Below are positions 34,801-46,000 of a stretch of 64,000 nt of DNA, piece by piece. The notes below the pieces were generated by a model. That model ran no database searches. It saw only the letters and a list, made by a program, of their open reading frames with translations, and had not been told where the DNA came from. The position numbers and the translations under genes are program-made. This DNA is from Isoetes taiwanensis (Eukaryota > Streptophyta > Lycopodiopsida > Isoetales > Isoetaceae). Each line of letters opens with the position of its first letter. The first letter of the stretch is position 1. The stretch spans positions 624,506-688,505 of the forward strand of contig JAJEKV010000096.1 in the NCBI GenBank assembly GCA_021234155.1, in the 5' to 3' direction.

Positions 34801-34995
34801 AAAAAAAAAAAAAAAAAAAAAATGCAAAATAAAGGAATTATGTTTCAGACGACAGTATCTGGCATCCACATTCTAGGCCAATTGACTACGCGTCTGCTGG
34901 ATATGAGCTACTTTGGCGCTTCTTGCAGGAGGGGTGGTCTTCTGGCCACGGAACTTGGTCCCTAGGGCAATGTCGACGTTCTGAGTCCACTAGTA
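34801..34995 (-). repeat. isolated inverted fragment of the 1.1-kb satellite, beside poly-A
   Basis: After 22 A residues (34,801-34,822), bases 34,845-34,990 match the complement of the satellite segment that carries CTAGGATGTGGATGCC and GGCCAGAAGACCA. Shared words on this strand include GTATCTGGCATCCACAT and CTTCTGGCCACGGAAC. It lies 2 kb outside the main array and is reversed. The adjacent homopolymer suggests insertion by retroposition or at an A-rich site. Confidence 0.8.
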
Positions 34996-34997
34996 AC

Positions 34998-35019
34998 ATT
35001 GCCCAGCGTTGCTGGGCAT
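34998..35019. repeat. palindrome TGCCCAGCGTTGCTGGGCA (family D)
   Basis: Near-perfect 19-bp hairpin sequence TGCCCAGC-GTT-GCTGGGCA. It follows the satellite fragment directly. A related copy lies at 35,366. Confidence 0.7.
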
Positions 35020-35365
35020 AAGTTAAAAACGCGTAAATAATGTTCAGAGAATGATGAGATGCCGTAACGAATTGGTTTTAGCTTAGTATTCTTTCTTAAT
35101 CATTAAGAATCTCTAACACTTACATGAAATTCTGGAATAGTTTCTAAAAACATAGCATATTTTAGGCTCTTTCCATTTGCTTCAGTCTTTACTCTCTTGC
35201 AAAATAATAACGCTGATATTCCTCCGTGTTGAAGTAAAGTACCATGTTCGCACTTAGAAACTACCCTCTTTGCACTTAAAAAATCAAGGTCAACAAATAC
35301 ACTGTTGTATTGTGCAAAAGTTTTTGGTACGGCAAGTTAAGAAATTGTAGTAGTCAATAGCAACA

Positions 35366-35385
35366 GTGCCCAACGTTGCTGTGCA
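35366..35385. repeat. second family D palindrome
   Basis: GTGCCCAACGTTGCTGTGCA shares the core GCCCARCGTTGCT with the copy at 34,998, but one arm has a mismatch. Confidence 0.55.
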
Positions 35386-35542
35386 ATTATTGGAAACTTG
35401 TAAGTTTGGGTTATGCTTCATGTTTTGTTTCATTTGTATATAGCCCTTGAAAACCTATGACTTTTGGGACATTTGCTTTGAGTGGTAGCCCTCCCTTTCG
35501 ATGCATGAGCATGAGCTTCAGGTTAGAGTTCTTTTTGCCCCC

Positions 35543-35935
35543 TTATACACGGCATGCATAGCTATAGAGATACAAAATTAAGAAAGAATACTTCCCATCT
35601 AGCCTTCTATAAGGCGTAAATCTAACAATGCTTTCTTTTGAATATCTAGTGCCTGCCTCATAGTAAGCAGCAACTACATGCTTTTGCTTTCTTAGCTTAA
35701 TATAGCAATCACCAAGAAGCATTTTTCCTTGCGTTTTTCGTGCAAATGCAGCAGATGCATATTGGAGTTCTCTACTCACATCAAGGCATTTCTCTACAAC
35801 ATTTGATGCAAACTTGGGCTGGCTCATTTGTACAATTTATCCAGCAAGCTTGGTAAGAATTTCACTTCTTTCATAAGGTTTGCCATAGTCTAATCCATGC
35901 TGCAAAACATTGGCCATGAGCAAGGAACTGCACAC
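35543..35935 (-). pseudogene. pumilio (PUF) repeat fragment fused to a helical-repeat segment
   Basis: Read from 35,935 leftward, the frame gives ANVLQHGLDYGKPYERSEIL, then LAG, a TAA (Gln to stop), then IVQMSQPKFASNVVEKCL. This matches the late PUF repeats of plant pumilio proteins, which bind 3'-UTR RNA; the NVVEK-type base-recognition helix is intact. Directly after it the frame continues AFARKTQGKMLLGDCYIKLR then KQKHVVAAYYEAGTRY, which looks like a tetratricopeptide-type helix pair from another protein. So this is a chimeric fragment of two genes with a stop codon. It is unlikely to be functional. Confidence 0.6.
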
Positions 35936-36049
35936 ATTACCACTAGTGCAAAAAAGGAATTTTCTCTGCAGTGGGATCGTCACGCTTTATCTCATTCCAG
36001 TTGCAAAGCTATAAAGACTTGTTGATGCCTCAAATAGATCCTCCTCTAT

Positions 36050-36671
36050 AAAATTGGGTGGGCGCGCAATTTCTTTGTTGCTTCTACGAAATATAGCAAG
36101 TTGAAAGTTGTTTCTCTGTCTCCGAAATTGGGCGGGCGCCCAATTTGGAGCCTCCGTTCCTACCAATTTTTGTAGAATCCATAGCAGCTCCATATCTGTG
36201 GCGCCAGCGCACACTGAAATCCCGTACAGTTTTGCCATAAAATCGTTGTATCTGCCTTGCTGAGGTATTCAGTCTAGCTTCTATTCTCCTTGTGTCTGTT
36301 TAGTTTTGCCTTGAAATAGCTGGTTCCTAGGTATTTCTTTACCTTGGCAAACATAGCATTCGGTACCTTTTTCTTTACTGTGCATATTTGTATGGTGCAT
36401 AGCATTGCAATGATAGGAGTTCCTTTGCTTTCATCATAGCTAACTAGTGTTCCTGCCATGGCAAAGCTTAATGCAAAGTTAACTTATTTCTACCATGGCA
36501 AAGCTTATTGCCAAGTTTTCTACCAAATGTCAATAATGAAGCTAAGCATGGGTTAAGGAGTTTTACCGCCAGCGGCATGCCATTTCTTTTGCAGCTTTAT
36601 CTAGAAATGTTCCATGTGAACCGCCTTCTTATTCCTTCTTTCCAATCAAATTGGGCGGGCACCCACTTTCT
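36050..36671. repeat. three family A palindromes
   Basis: Copies at 36,050 (TTGGGTG/CGCGCAATTT), 36,124 (perfect AATTGGGCG and CGCCCAATT arms) and 36,648 (TTGGGCGGGCACCCA). They lie 17 kb from the other family A copies. The minus-strand frame 36,238-35,987 passes through two of them (EAPNWAPAQF, EIARPPNF), and I do not call it a gene. Confidence 0.8.
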
Positions 36672-36915
36672 TTCCTTCTTGCTTCTTTTGTGCCGCTCGA
36701 TGGCTTCAAAAGACACTATACTGCCATGTAAGCCGTGCAAATGTGCAGTAAAATATCATTTCCCCTTTCTTAAAGTGCTGAAAATTTTCAAGGCACATTT
36801 AGATAATGTTCATTCAAAGGACACCGTAGATATGGTGCGTGAAAAGGCGCATTTAGATAATGTTCATTCAAAGGACACCTTAGATATGGTGCGTGAAGTT
36901 CTTAAAATTGTCTAG
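36508..36915 (+). other. open frame ending in a 54-bp tandem duplication
   Basis: A 135-codon frame. Its last part contains the same 18 residues twice (AHLDNVHSKDTVDMVRE, then AHLDNVHSKDTLDMVRE) because 54 bp are duplicated at 36,791-36,898. Upstream, PCKPCKCAVKYHFPFLKVL followed by HLDNVH resembles a CxxC...HxxxxH zinc finger, but one cysteine spacing is unusual. It could be a short BED- or C2H2-like relic. The duplication in frame is the only sign of coding. Confidence 0.3.
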
Positions 36916-37055
36916 TTTAATATTTGGACATGGCATATTTGCCAGGGTTTGTAAATATGGCAAACCCTTATTATTTTAATAACAGGCAAACTCTATGAAA
37001 CGTAAAAGGCGTCACCATCCTTTTCTAATAAATAAAAATGAAATTATTCTTTGGG

Positions 37056-40000
37056 AGTCTTTCTATTGATCTTGTAACTTGCTCTCTAGGGTAATTTTGT
37101 CATTCCGGACGACTTAGCGAAGTCGATTTGCCATTCCGGAGCCTCCACGGTGCCCGAACGACAAAATACTCTGGTTTCTACACGGTCGCCCTCAAGACGC
37201 TCTACGCTTTGACAAGTTCCCCTGGACCGATCTAGGAATCTTTAGGACCTTCCCGAAGAAGGGCCCCTGAACGAAGGATTCAATGGTCGGATGGGGGAAC
37301 CGGGCTCCGGGAGGGTGGTCATTAGCGTACTGCCCACCGTGGGAGCTCTGCCAGGAAAGGCTGCCTCGGGAACTTTTTTGGATCCCGCCTTCTGGGGTCC
37401 GGACTCTCCCCTCTTGTAAGGCAGCCGTGCAAGGTCCTGGCCTCGTTTGAGTTGGGGAAGGGTGCCAGCTCGGTTGCCCCGCAACGGGCTGCCCCAACCG
37501 TTCTAATGCTAACCCTTTAATCTAGACCTTCTCCGAAAATTCCGAAAATTGGGCTATGTGCTGGTGATGAATTAGGAATCCAGCTGAGAAAAAATCAGAA
37601 ATTATTTAATTTTGTGCAATGAATTAATTACGAATTTATGAATGTCTTGCCACTGCAAAAGCTCCCCCCGATTTCTAATTGCCACATCGGAAGAAGGACA
37701 GGCCCAAACTCCGTTCCGTCAATTCCCCTTGCTCCACGTTCTCAACCGCAGCTTCTTGGCCGCGTCCAACTACAACAGACCAAAACTCGGCCCCCAAAAT
37801 GCAAACCCTTCTAGAACCTGGCAACCCACAGGGTTTACGTTTCGAAGGCCCTCTCCTTGTCAGATTCGGCCGGAACCTTGCAGCGTGTCTTGACGTGGAG
37901 TGGGGTGTTGATGCCAGAGCAGGGATTCTAAAATCCCCCTGGAAGCTACTTGCCCCAAAAGTCCTCTCCCCAAGGCCCTAGGGACCGACGGGCAACCTCC
38001 CCTCTCCGGAACCGTGATTTGGCTCTGCCAATAAACTCAGAACATTGACATTGCCCTGGGGACCATGTTCCGTGGCCAGAAGACCATCCCTCCTCCAATA
38101 AGCGACAAAGTAGCTCATGTCCAGCACACTCGTAGTTAATTGGCCTAGGATGTGGATGCCAGATACTGCCGTGCAGGGCGTGAGTGTTTCTTTCTTTTGA
38201 AAAACCGACCTTGTAACTTTCTCTCTAAGGTAATTTCGCTATTCCGAACGACTTGGCGAAGTCGATTTGCCATTCCGGAGCCTCCGCGGTGCCCGAAGGA
38301 CAAAACATTCTGGGTTCTACACGGTCGCCCTAAGGACGCTCCGCGAGTTGACAAGTTCCCCAGGACCGATCTAGGAATCTTTTGGACCTTCCCGAAGAAC
38401 GGAGGATTCAACGGTCAGATAGGGGAACCGGGCTCCGGGAAGGTGGTCATTAGCGTACTGCTCACCATGTGAGCACTGTCAGGAAAGGCTGCCTCGGGAA
38501 CTTTTTTAGATCCCGCCTCCTGGGGTCTGGACTCTCTCCTCTTGTGAGGCAGCTGTGCAAGGTCCTGACCTCGTTTGACTTGGGGAAGGGTTCCAGCTCA
38601 GTTGCCCCGCAACGTGCTACCCCGTCTGTTCTAATGCTAAGCCTTTGATCTAGACCTTCTCCGAAAATTCAGAAAATTGGGTTGTATGCTGGTGATGAAT
38701 TCGGAATCCAGCCGGCAAAAAATCAAAATTTAATTTCATACAATGCATTAATTACGAATATATGAATGTCTTGCCAATGCAAAAGCGTCCACCGACTTCT
38801 AATTGCCACATCGAAAGGAGGACAGGTCCAAACTCCATTCCGTCAGTTCCCCTTGCTCCGCGTTCTCAACTACAACTTCTCGGCAACGCCCCAACTGCAA
38901 CAGAACAAAATGCGGCGCCCAAAATACAAACCCTTCTAGAACCTGACAACCACAAGGTTTACGTTTCGGAGGCCCTCTCCTTGTCAGATTCTGCCAGGAC
39001 CTTGCACCGAGTCTTGACGTGGAGTGGAGGTGTTGATACTAGAGCACGGACCCTAAAATCCTCCCTAAAGCTGTTTGCCCCAAAAGTCCTCTCCCAAGGC
39101 CCTGGGGACGAACAGACAACCTCCTCTCTCCAGAACCGTAATTTGGCTCTGCCAATGGACTCAGAACGTCGATATTGCCTTGAGGATCAAGTTCCGTGGC
39201 CAGAAGACCACCCCTCCTCCAAGAAGCGCCAAAGCTCATGTGCAGCACATTCGTAGTCAGTTGGCCTAGGATGTGGATGCCGGACACTGCCGTGCATGAC
39301 GAGAGTGTTTCTTTCTTTTGCAAAATTGACCTTGTAACTTGCTCCCTAGGGTAATTTTGCCATTCCAGATGACGTGGCAAAGTCGATTTGCCATTCCAGA
39401 GCCTCCCCCGTGCCCGAACGACAAAACACTCCAGTTTCTACACGGTCGCCCTCAAGACGCTCTGCGCTATGACAAATTCCCCCGAACCAATCTAGGAATC
39501 TTTTGGACCTTCCCGAAGAAGGGCCCCTGAATGGATGATTCAACGGTCAGATAGGGGAACCGGGCTCCGGGAGGGTGGTCATTAGCGTACTGCCCACCGT
39601 GGGAGCGCTGCCAGGAAAGGCTGCCTCGGGAACTTTTTTGGATCCTGCCTTCTGGGGTCCGAACTCTCCTCTCTTGTGAGGCAGCCCTGCAAGGTCCTGG
39701 CCTTGTTTGACTTGGGGAAGGGTGCCAGCTTGGTTGCCCCACAACGGGCTGCCCCGACCGTTCTAATGCTAACCCTTTGATCTAGAGCTTCTTCAAAAAT
39801 TCCGGAAATTGGGCTATGTGCTGGTGATGAATTAGGAATCCAACTGGCAAAAAATCAGAAATTATTTAATGTCGTACAATGTATTAATTACGAATTTATG
39901 AATGTCTTGCCACTGCAAAAGCACCCCCCGACTTCTAATTGCCACACCGGAAGGAGGACAGACCCAAACTCCGTTCCGTCAATTCCCTTGCTCCGCGTTC

Positions 40001-43000
40001 TCAACCGCAGCTTCTTGGCCACGTCCCAACTGCAACAGATCAATACTCGGCCCCCAAAACGCAAACCCTTCTAGAACCTAGCAACCCACAGGTTTACGTT
40101 TTGGAGGCCCTCTTTTTGTCAAATTCGGCCGGGACCTTGCGTCGTGTCTTGACGTGGAGTGGGGGTCTTGACGCTAGAGCAGGGATTCTAAAATCCCCAC
40201 GGAAGCTACTTGCCCGAAAAGTCCTCTCCCCAAGGCCCTAGGGACCGACGGGCAATCTCCCCTCTCCAAAAGTATGATTTGGCTCTGCCAATGGACTCAG
40301 AATGTTGACATTGCCCTGGGGACCAAGTTCCATGGCCAGAAGACCACCCCTCCTCTAATAAGCGTCAAAGTAGCTCATGTCCAGCACACTCATAGTCAAT
40401 TGGCCTAGGATATGGATGCCAGATACTGCCGTGCAGGGCATGAGGGTTTCTTTCTTTTGCAAAACCGAACTTGTAACTTGCTCTCTACGGTAATTTCGCC
40501 ATTCCAGACAACTTGGCGAAGTCGATTTGCCATTCGGAGCTTCCGCGGTGCCCGAACGACAAAACACTCCGGTTTCTACACGGTCGCCCTCAGGATGCTC
40601 CGCGGTTTGACAAGTTTCCCTGGACCGATCTAGGAATCTTTTGGACCTTCCCGAAGAAGGGCCCGTGAACAGAGGATTCAACGGTCGGATAGGGGAACCG
40701 AGCTCCGGGAGGGTGATCATTAGCGTACTGCGCAACGTGAGGAAAGGCTACCTCGGGAACTTTTTTGGATCCCGCCTCCTGGGGTCCGGACTCTCTCCTC
40801 TTGTGAGGCAGCAGTGCAAGGTCCTGGCCTCGTTTGACTTGGGGAAGGGTGCCAGCTCGGGCTGCCCCGAACGTTCTAATGCTATCCCTTTGATCTAGAC
40901 CTTCTCTGAAAATTCTGAAAATTGAGCTGTGTACTGGTGATGAATTAGGTATCCAGCCGGCAAAAATCCAGCCGGCAAAAATCAGAATTGAATTTCGTAC
41001 AATGCATTAATTACGAATTTATGAATGTCTTGCCACTGCAAAAGCGCCCCCCGACTTCTAATTGCTACATCGGAAGGAGGACAGGCCCAAACTCCGTTCC
41101 GTCAGTTCCCCTTGCTCCGTGTTCTCAACCGCAGCTTCTCGGCCACGTCCCAACTGTAACAGACCAAATCGGCCCCCAAAATGCAAACCCTTCCAGAACC
41201 TAGCAACCTACAGGGTTTATGTTTCAGGGTAATTTTGCCATTCCGAATGAGTTGGTGAAGTCGATTTGCCATTCCAGAGCCTTCGCGGTGCACGAACGAC
41301 AAAACACCCCAGTTTCACACGGTCGCCCTCAAGACTCTCCGCGGTTTGACAAGTTCCCATGGACCAATCTAGGAATCTTTTGGACATTCCAGAAGAAGGG
41401 CCCCTGAATGGAGGATTCAACGGTCGGATAGGGGAACCGGGCGGGCTCTGGGAGGGTGGTCATTATCGTACTGCCCACCGTGGGAGCGCTGCCAGGAAAG
41501 GCTGCCTCGGGAACTTTTTTGGAGCCCACCTCCTGGGGTCCGGACTCTCTCCTCTTGTGAGACAGCCGTGCAAGGTCCTGGCCTCGTTTGACTTGGGGAA
41601 TGGTGTCAGCTCAGTTGCCCCGCAACGGGCTGCCCCGACCGTTCTAATGCTACCCTTTGATCAGATCTTTTCCAAAAATTCTGAAAATTGGGCTGTGTAC
41701 TGGTGATGAATTACGAATCCAGCCGGCAAAAAATCAGAATTGAATTTCGTACAATGCATTAATTACGAATTTATGAATGTCTTGCCACTGCAAAAGCGCC
41801 CCCCAACTTCTAATTGCTACATCGGAAGGAGGACAGGCCCAAACTCCGTTCTCAACCGAGTTCCCCTTGCAAATCGCTCCCCAAAATGTGTTCTCAACCG
41901 CGACTTCTGACCCGCGTCCCAAGCTTAACTGAGACCAAATCGGCCCCCCCAAATGCAAACCCTTCCAACTGGAAACACGGCAACCTATAGGGTTTATGTT
42001 TCAGGGTAATTTCGCCATTCCGAATGAGTTGGCGAAGTCGATTTGCCATTCCAGAGCCTTCGCGGTGCACGAACGACAAAACACCCCAGTTTCACACGGT
42101 CGCCCTCAAGACTCTCCGCGGTTTGACAAGTTCCCATGGACCAATCTAGGAATCTTTTGGACATTCCAGAAGAAGGGCCCCTGAATGGAGGATTCAACGG
42201 TCGGATAGGGGAACCGGGCAGGCTCTGGGAGGGTGGTCATTATCGTCTTGCCAGGTGGGGCTGCCGAGGAAAAGGCTGCCTCGGGAACTTTTTTGGACCT
42301 CCAGGGCTCTGGACTCTCTCCTCTTGTGAGGCAGCCGTGCAAGGTCCTGGCCTTGTTTGACTTGGGGAAGGGTGCCAGCTCGGTTGCCCCGCAACGGGCT
42401 GCCCCGACCGTTCTAATGCTAACCCTTTGATCTAGACCTTCTTCAAAAATTCCGGAAATTGGGCTATGTACTGGTGATGAATTAGGAATCTAGCTGGCAA
42501 AAAGTCAGAAATTATTTAATTTCGTACAATGTATTAATTACGAATTTATGAATGTCTTGCCACTGCAAAAGCGCCCCCCGACTTTTAATTGCCACACCGG
42601 AAGGAGGACAGACCCAAACTCCATTCCGTCAATTCTCTTGCTCCGCGTTCTCAACCGCAGCTTCTTGGCCACGTCCCAACTGCAACAGATCAATACTCGG
42701 CCCCCAAAACGCAAACCCTTCTAGAACCTAGCAACCCACAGGTTTACGTTTTGGAGGCCCTCTTCTTGTCGGCTCCGGGAGGGTGGTCATTAGCGTACTG
42801 CCCACCGTGGGAGCGCTGCCAGGAAAGGCTGCCTCGGGAACGTTTTTGGATCCTGCCTTCTGGGGTCCGAACTCTCCTCTCTTGTGAGGCAGCCCTGCAA
42901 GGTCCTGGCCTTGTTTGACTTGGGGAAGGGTGCCAGCTTGGTTGCCCCACAACGGGCTGCCCCGACCGTTCTAATGCTAACCCTTTGATCTAGAGCTTCT

Positions 43001-46000
43001 TCAAAAATTCCGGAAATTGGGCTATGTCTTTGGTGATGAATTAGGAATCAACCGGCAAAAATTAGAAATTATTTAATGTCGTACAATGTATTAATTACAA
43101 TTTATGAATGTCTTGCCCACGCAAAAGCGCCCCCGCTTCTAATTGCCACAGGAAGGAGGACAGACCCAAACTCCGTTCCGTCAATTCCCTTGCTCCGCAT
43201 TCTCAACTGCAGCTTCTTGGCCACGTCCCAACTGCAACAGATCAATACTCGGCCCCCAAAACGCAAACCCTTCTAGAACCTAGCAACCCACAGGTTTACG
43301 TTTTGGAGGCCCTCTTTTTGTCCAAATTAAGTAGGGACCTTGCGTGGGTGTCTTGGCGTGGAGTGGGGGTCTTGGCTAGGCGCGGGGATTCTAAAATCCC
43401 GGGAAGCTACTTGCCCGAAAAGTCCTCTCCCCAAGGCCCTAGGGACCGACGGGCAATCTCCCCTCTCCAAAAGTATGATTTGGCTCTGCCAATGGACTCA
43501 GAATGTTGACATTGCCCTGGGGACCAAGTTCCATGGCCAGAAGACCACCCCTCCTCTAATAAGCGTCAAAGTAGCTCATGTCCAGCACACTCATAGTCAA
43601 TTGGCCTAGGATATGGATGCCAGATACTGCCGTGCAGGGCATGAGGGTTTCTTTCTTTTGCAAAACCGAACTTGTAACTTGCTCTCTACGGTAATTTCGC
43701 CATTCCAGACAACTTGGCGAAGTCGATTTGCCATTCGGAGCTTCCGCGGTGCCCGAACGACAAAACACTCCAGTTTCTACACGGTCGCCCTCAGGATGCT
43801 CCGCGGTTTGACAAGTTTCCCTGGACCGATCTAGGAATCTTTTGGACCTTCCCGAAGAAGGGCCGTGAGCCGAAGGATTCAGCGGTCCGGATAGGGAACC
43901 GAGCTCGGGAGGTGATCATTAAGCGTCTTGCGCATAGCGTGGGGCCCTGCCGCCGGGAAAAGGCTACCTCGGGAACTTTTTTGGATCCCGCCTCCTGAGG
44001 TCCGGACTCTCTCCTCTTGTGAGGCAGCAGTGCAAGGTCCTGGCCTCGTTTGACTTGGGGAAGGGTGCCAGCTCAGTTGCCCCGCAACGAGCTGCCCCGA
44101 ACGTTCTAATGCTATCCCTTTGATCTAGACCTTCTCTGAAAATTCTGAAAATTGAGCTGTGTACTGGTGATGAATTAGGTATCCAGCCGGCAAAAATCAG
44201 AATTGAATTTCGTACAATGCATTAATTACGAATTTATGAATGTCTTGCCACTGCAAAAGCGCCCCCCGACTTCTAATTGCTACATCGGAAGGAGGACAGG
44301 CCCAAACTCCATTCCATCAGTTCCCCTTGCTCCGTATTCTCAACCGCAGCTTCTCGGCCACGTCCCAACTTTAACAGACCAAATCGGCCCCCAAAATGCA
44401 AACCCTTCCAGAACCTGGCAACCTACAGGGTTTATGTTTCAGGGTAATTTCGCCATTCCGAATGAGTTGGCGAAGTCGATTTGCCATTCCAGAGCCTTCG
44501 CGGTGCACGAACGACAAAACAATCCGGTTTCACACGGTCGCCCTCAAGACTCTCCGCGGTTTGACAAGTTCCCATGTCCCAATCTAGGAATCTTTTGGAC
44601 ATTCCAGAAGAAGGGCCCCTGAATGGAGGATTCAACGGTCGGATAGGGGAACCGGGCGGGCTCTGGGAGGGTGGTCATTATCGTACTGCCCACCGTGGGA
44701 GTGCTGCCAGGAAAGGCTGCCTCGGGAACGTTTTTGGATCCCACCTCCTGGGGTCCGGACTCTCTCCTCTTGTGAGACAGCCGTGCAAGGTCCTGGCCTC
44801 GTTTGACTTGGGGAATGATGTCAGCTCAGTTGCCCTGCAACAGGCTGCCCCGACCGTTCTAATGCTAACCCTTTGATCTAGACCTTCTCCGAAAATTCTG
44901 AAAATTGGGCTGTACTGGTGATAAATTACGAATCCAGCCGGCAAAAAAATCAGAATTGAATTTCGTACAATGCATTAATTACGAATTTATGAATGTCTTG
45001 CCACTGCAAAAGCGCCCCCCGACTTCTAATTGCCACATCGGAAGGAGGACAGGCCCAAACTCCATTCCGTCAGTTCCCCTTGCTCCGCGTTCTCAACCGC
45101 AGCTTCTTGGCCACGTCTCAACTGCAACAGACGAAATCGGCCTCCAAAATGCAAACCCGAAGGACTTGGCGAAGTCGATTTGCCATTCCTGAGCCTTCGA
45201 TGTGCCCGAATGAGAAAATACTCCGGTTTCACACGGTCGCCCTCAGGACGCTCTGCGGTTTGACAAGTTCCCATGGACCAATCTATGAATCTTTTGGACA
45301 TTCCAGAAAAAGGGCCCCTGAATGGAGGATTCAACGGTCGGATAGGGGAACCGGCCTCTGGGAGGGTGGTCATTACCGTATTGCCCACCGTGGGAGCGCT
45401 GCCATGAAAGGCTGCCTCAGAAACTTTTCTGGATCCCGCCTCCTGGAGTCCGGGCTCTCCCCTCTTGTGAGGCTGTCATGCAAAGTCCTGGCCTCGTTTG
45501 ACTTGGGGAAGGGTGCTAGCTCGGTTGCCCCGCAACGGGCTGCCTCGACCGTTCTAATGCTAACCCTTTGATCTAGACCTTCTTCGAAAATTCTGAAAAT
45601 TGGGCTGTGTGCTGGTGATGAATTAGGAATCTAGACGGAAAAAAAATCAGAATTGGATTTCGTACAATGCATTAATTACGAATTTATAAATGTCTTGCCC
45701 TTTGCCGCGCCCCGACTTTTAATTGCCACATGGGAAGGAGGGGCGGCCCAAACTCCGTTCGGTCAGTTTCCCGTGCTCTGTGTTCTCAACCGCAGTTTCT
45801 CAAGCCACGTTCAAGCTGCCAGCAGGACCAAATAGGCCCCAAAATGCAAACCCTTCCAGAACACGGCAACCCACGGGGTTTACGTTTGAGGCCCCTCGCT
45901 GTCGGTTGGCGGGACCTTGCGCCGTGTCTTGGCGTGGAGTGGGGTGTTGATGCGAACATGGACACTAAAATCCCCTGAGGCTGCTTGCACAAAAGTCCTC

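Noticed and set aside
38762-39256. 164-codon open frame and many similar frames within the satellite array
   Set aside because: The frames change length or phase in each unit, lie on both strands at the same place, and show no domain or codon conservation between units.
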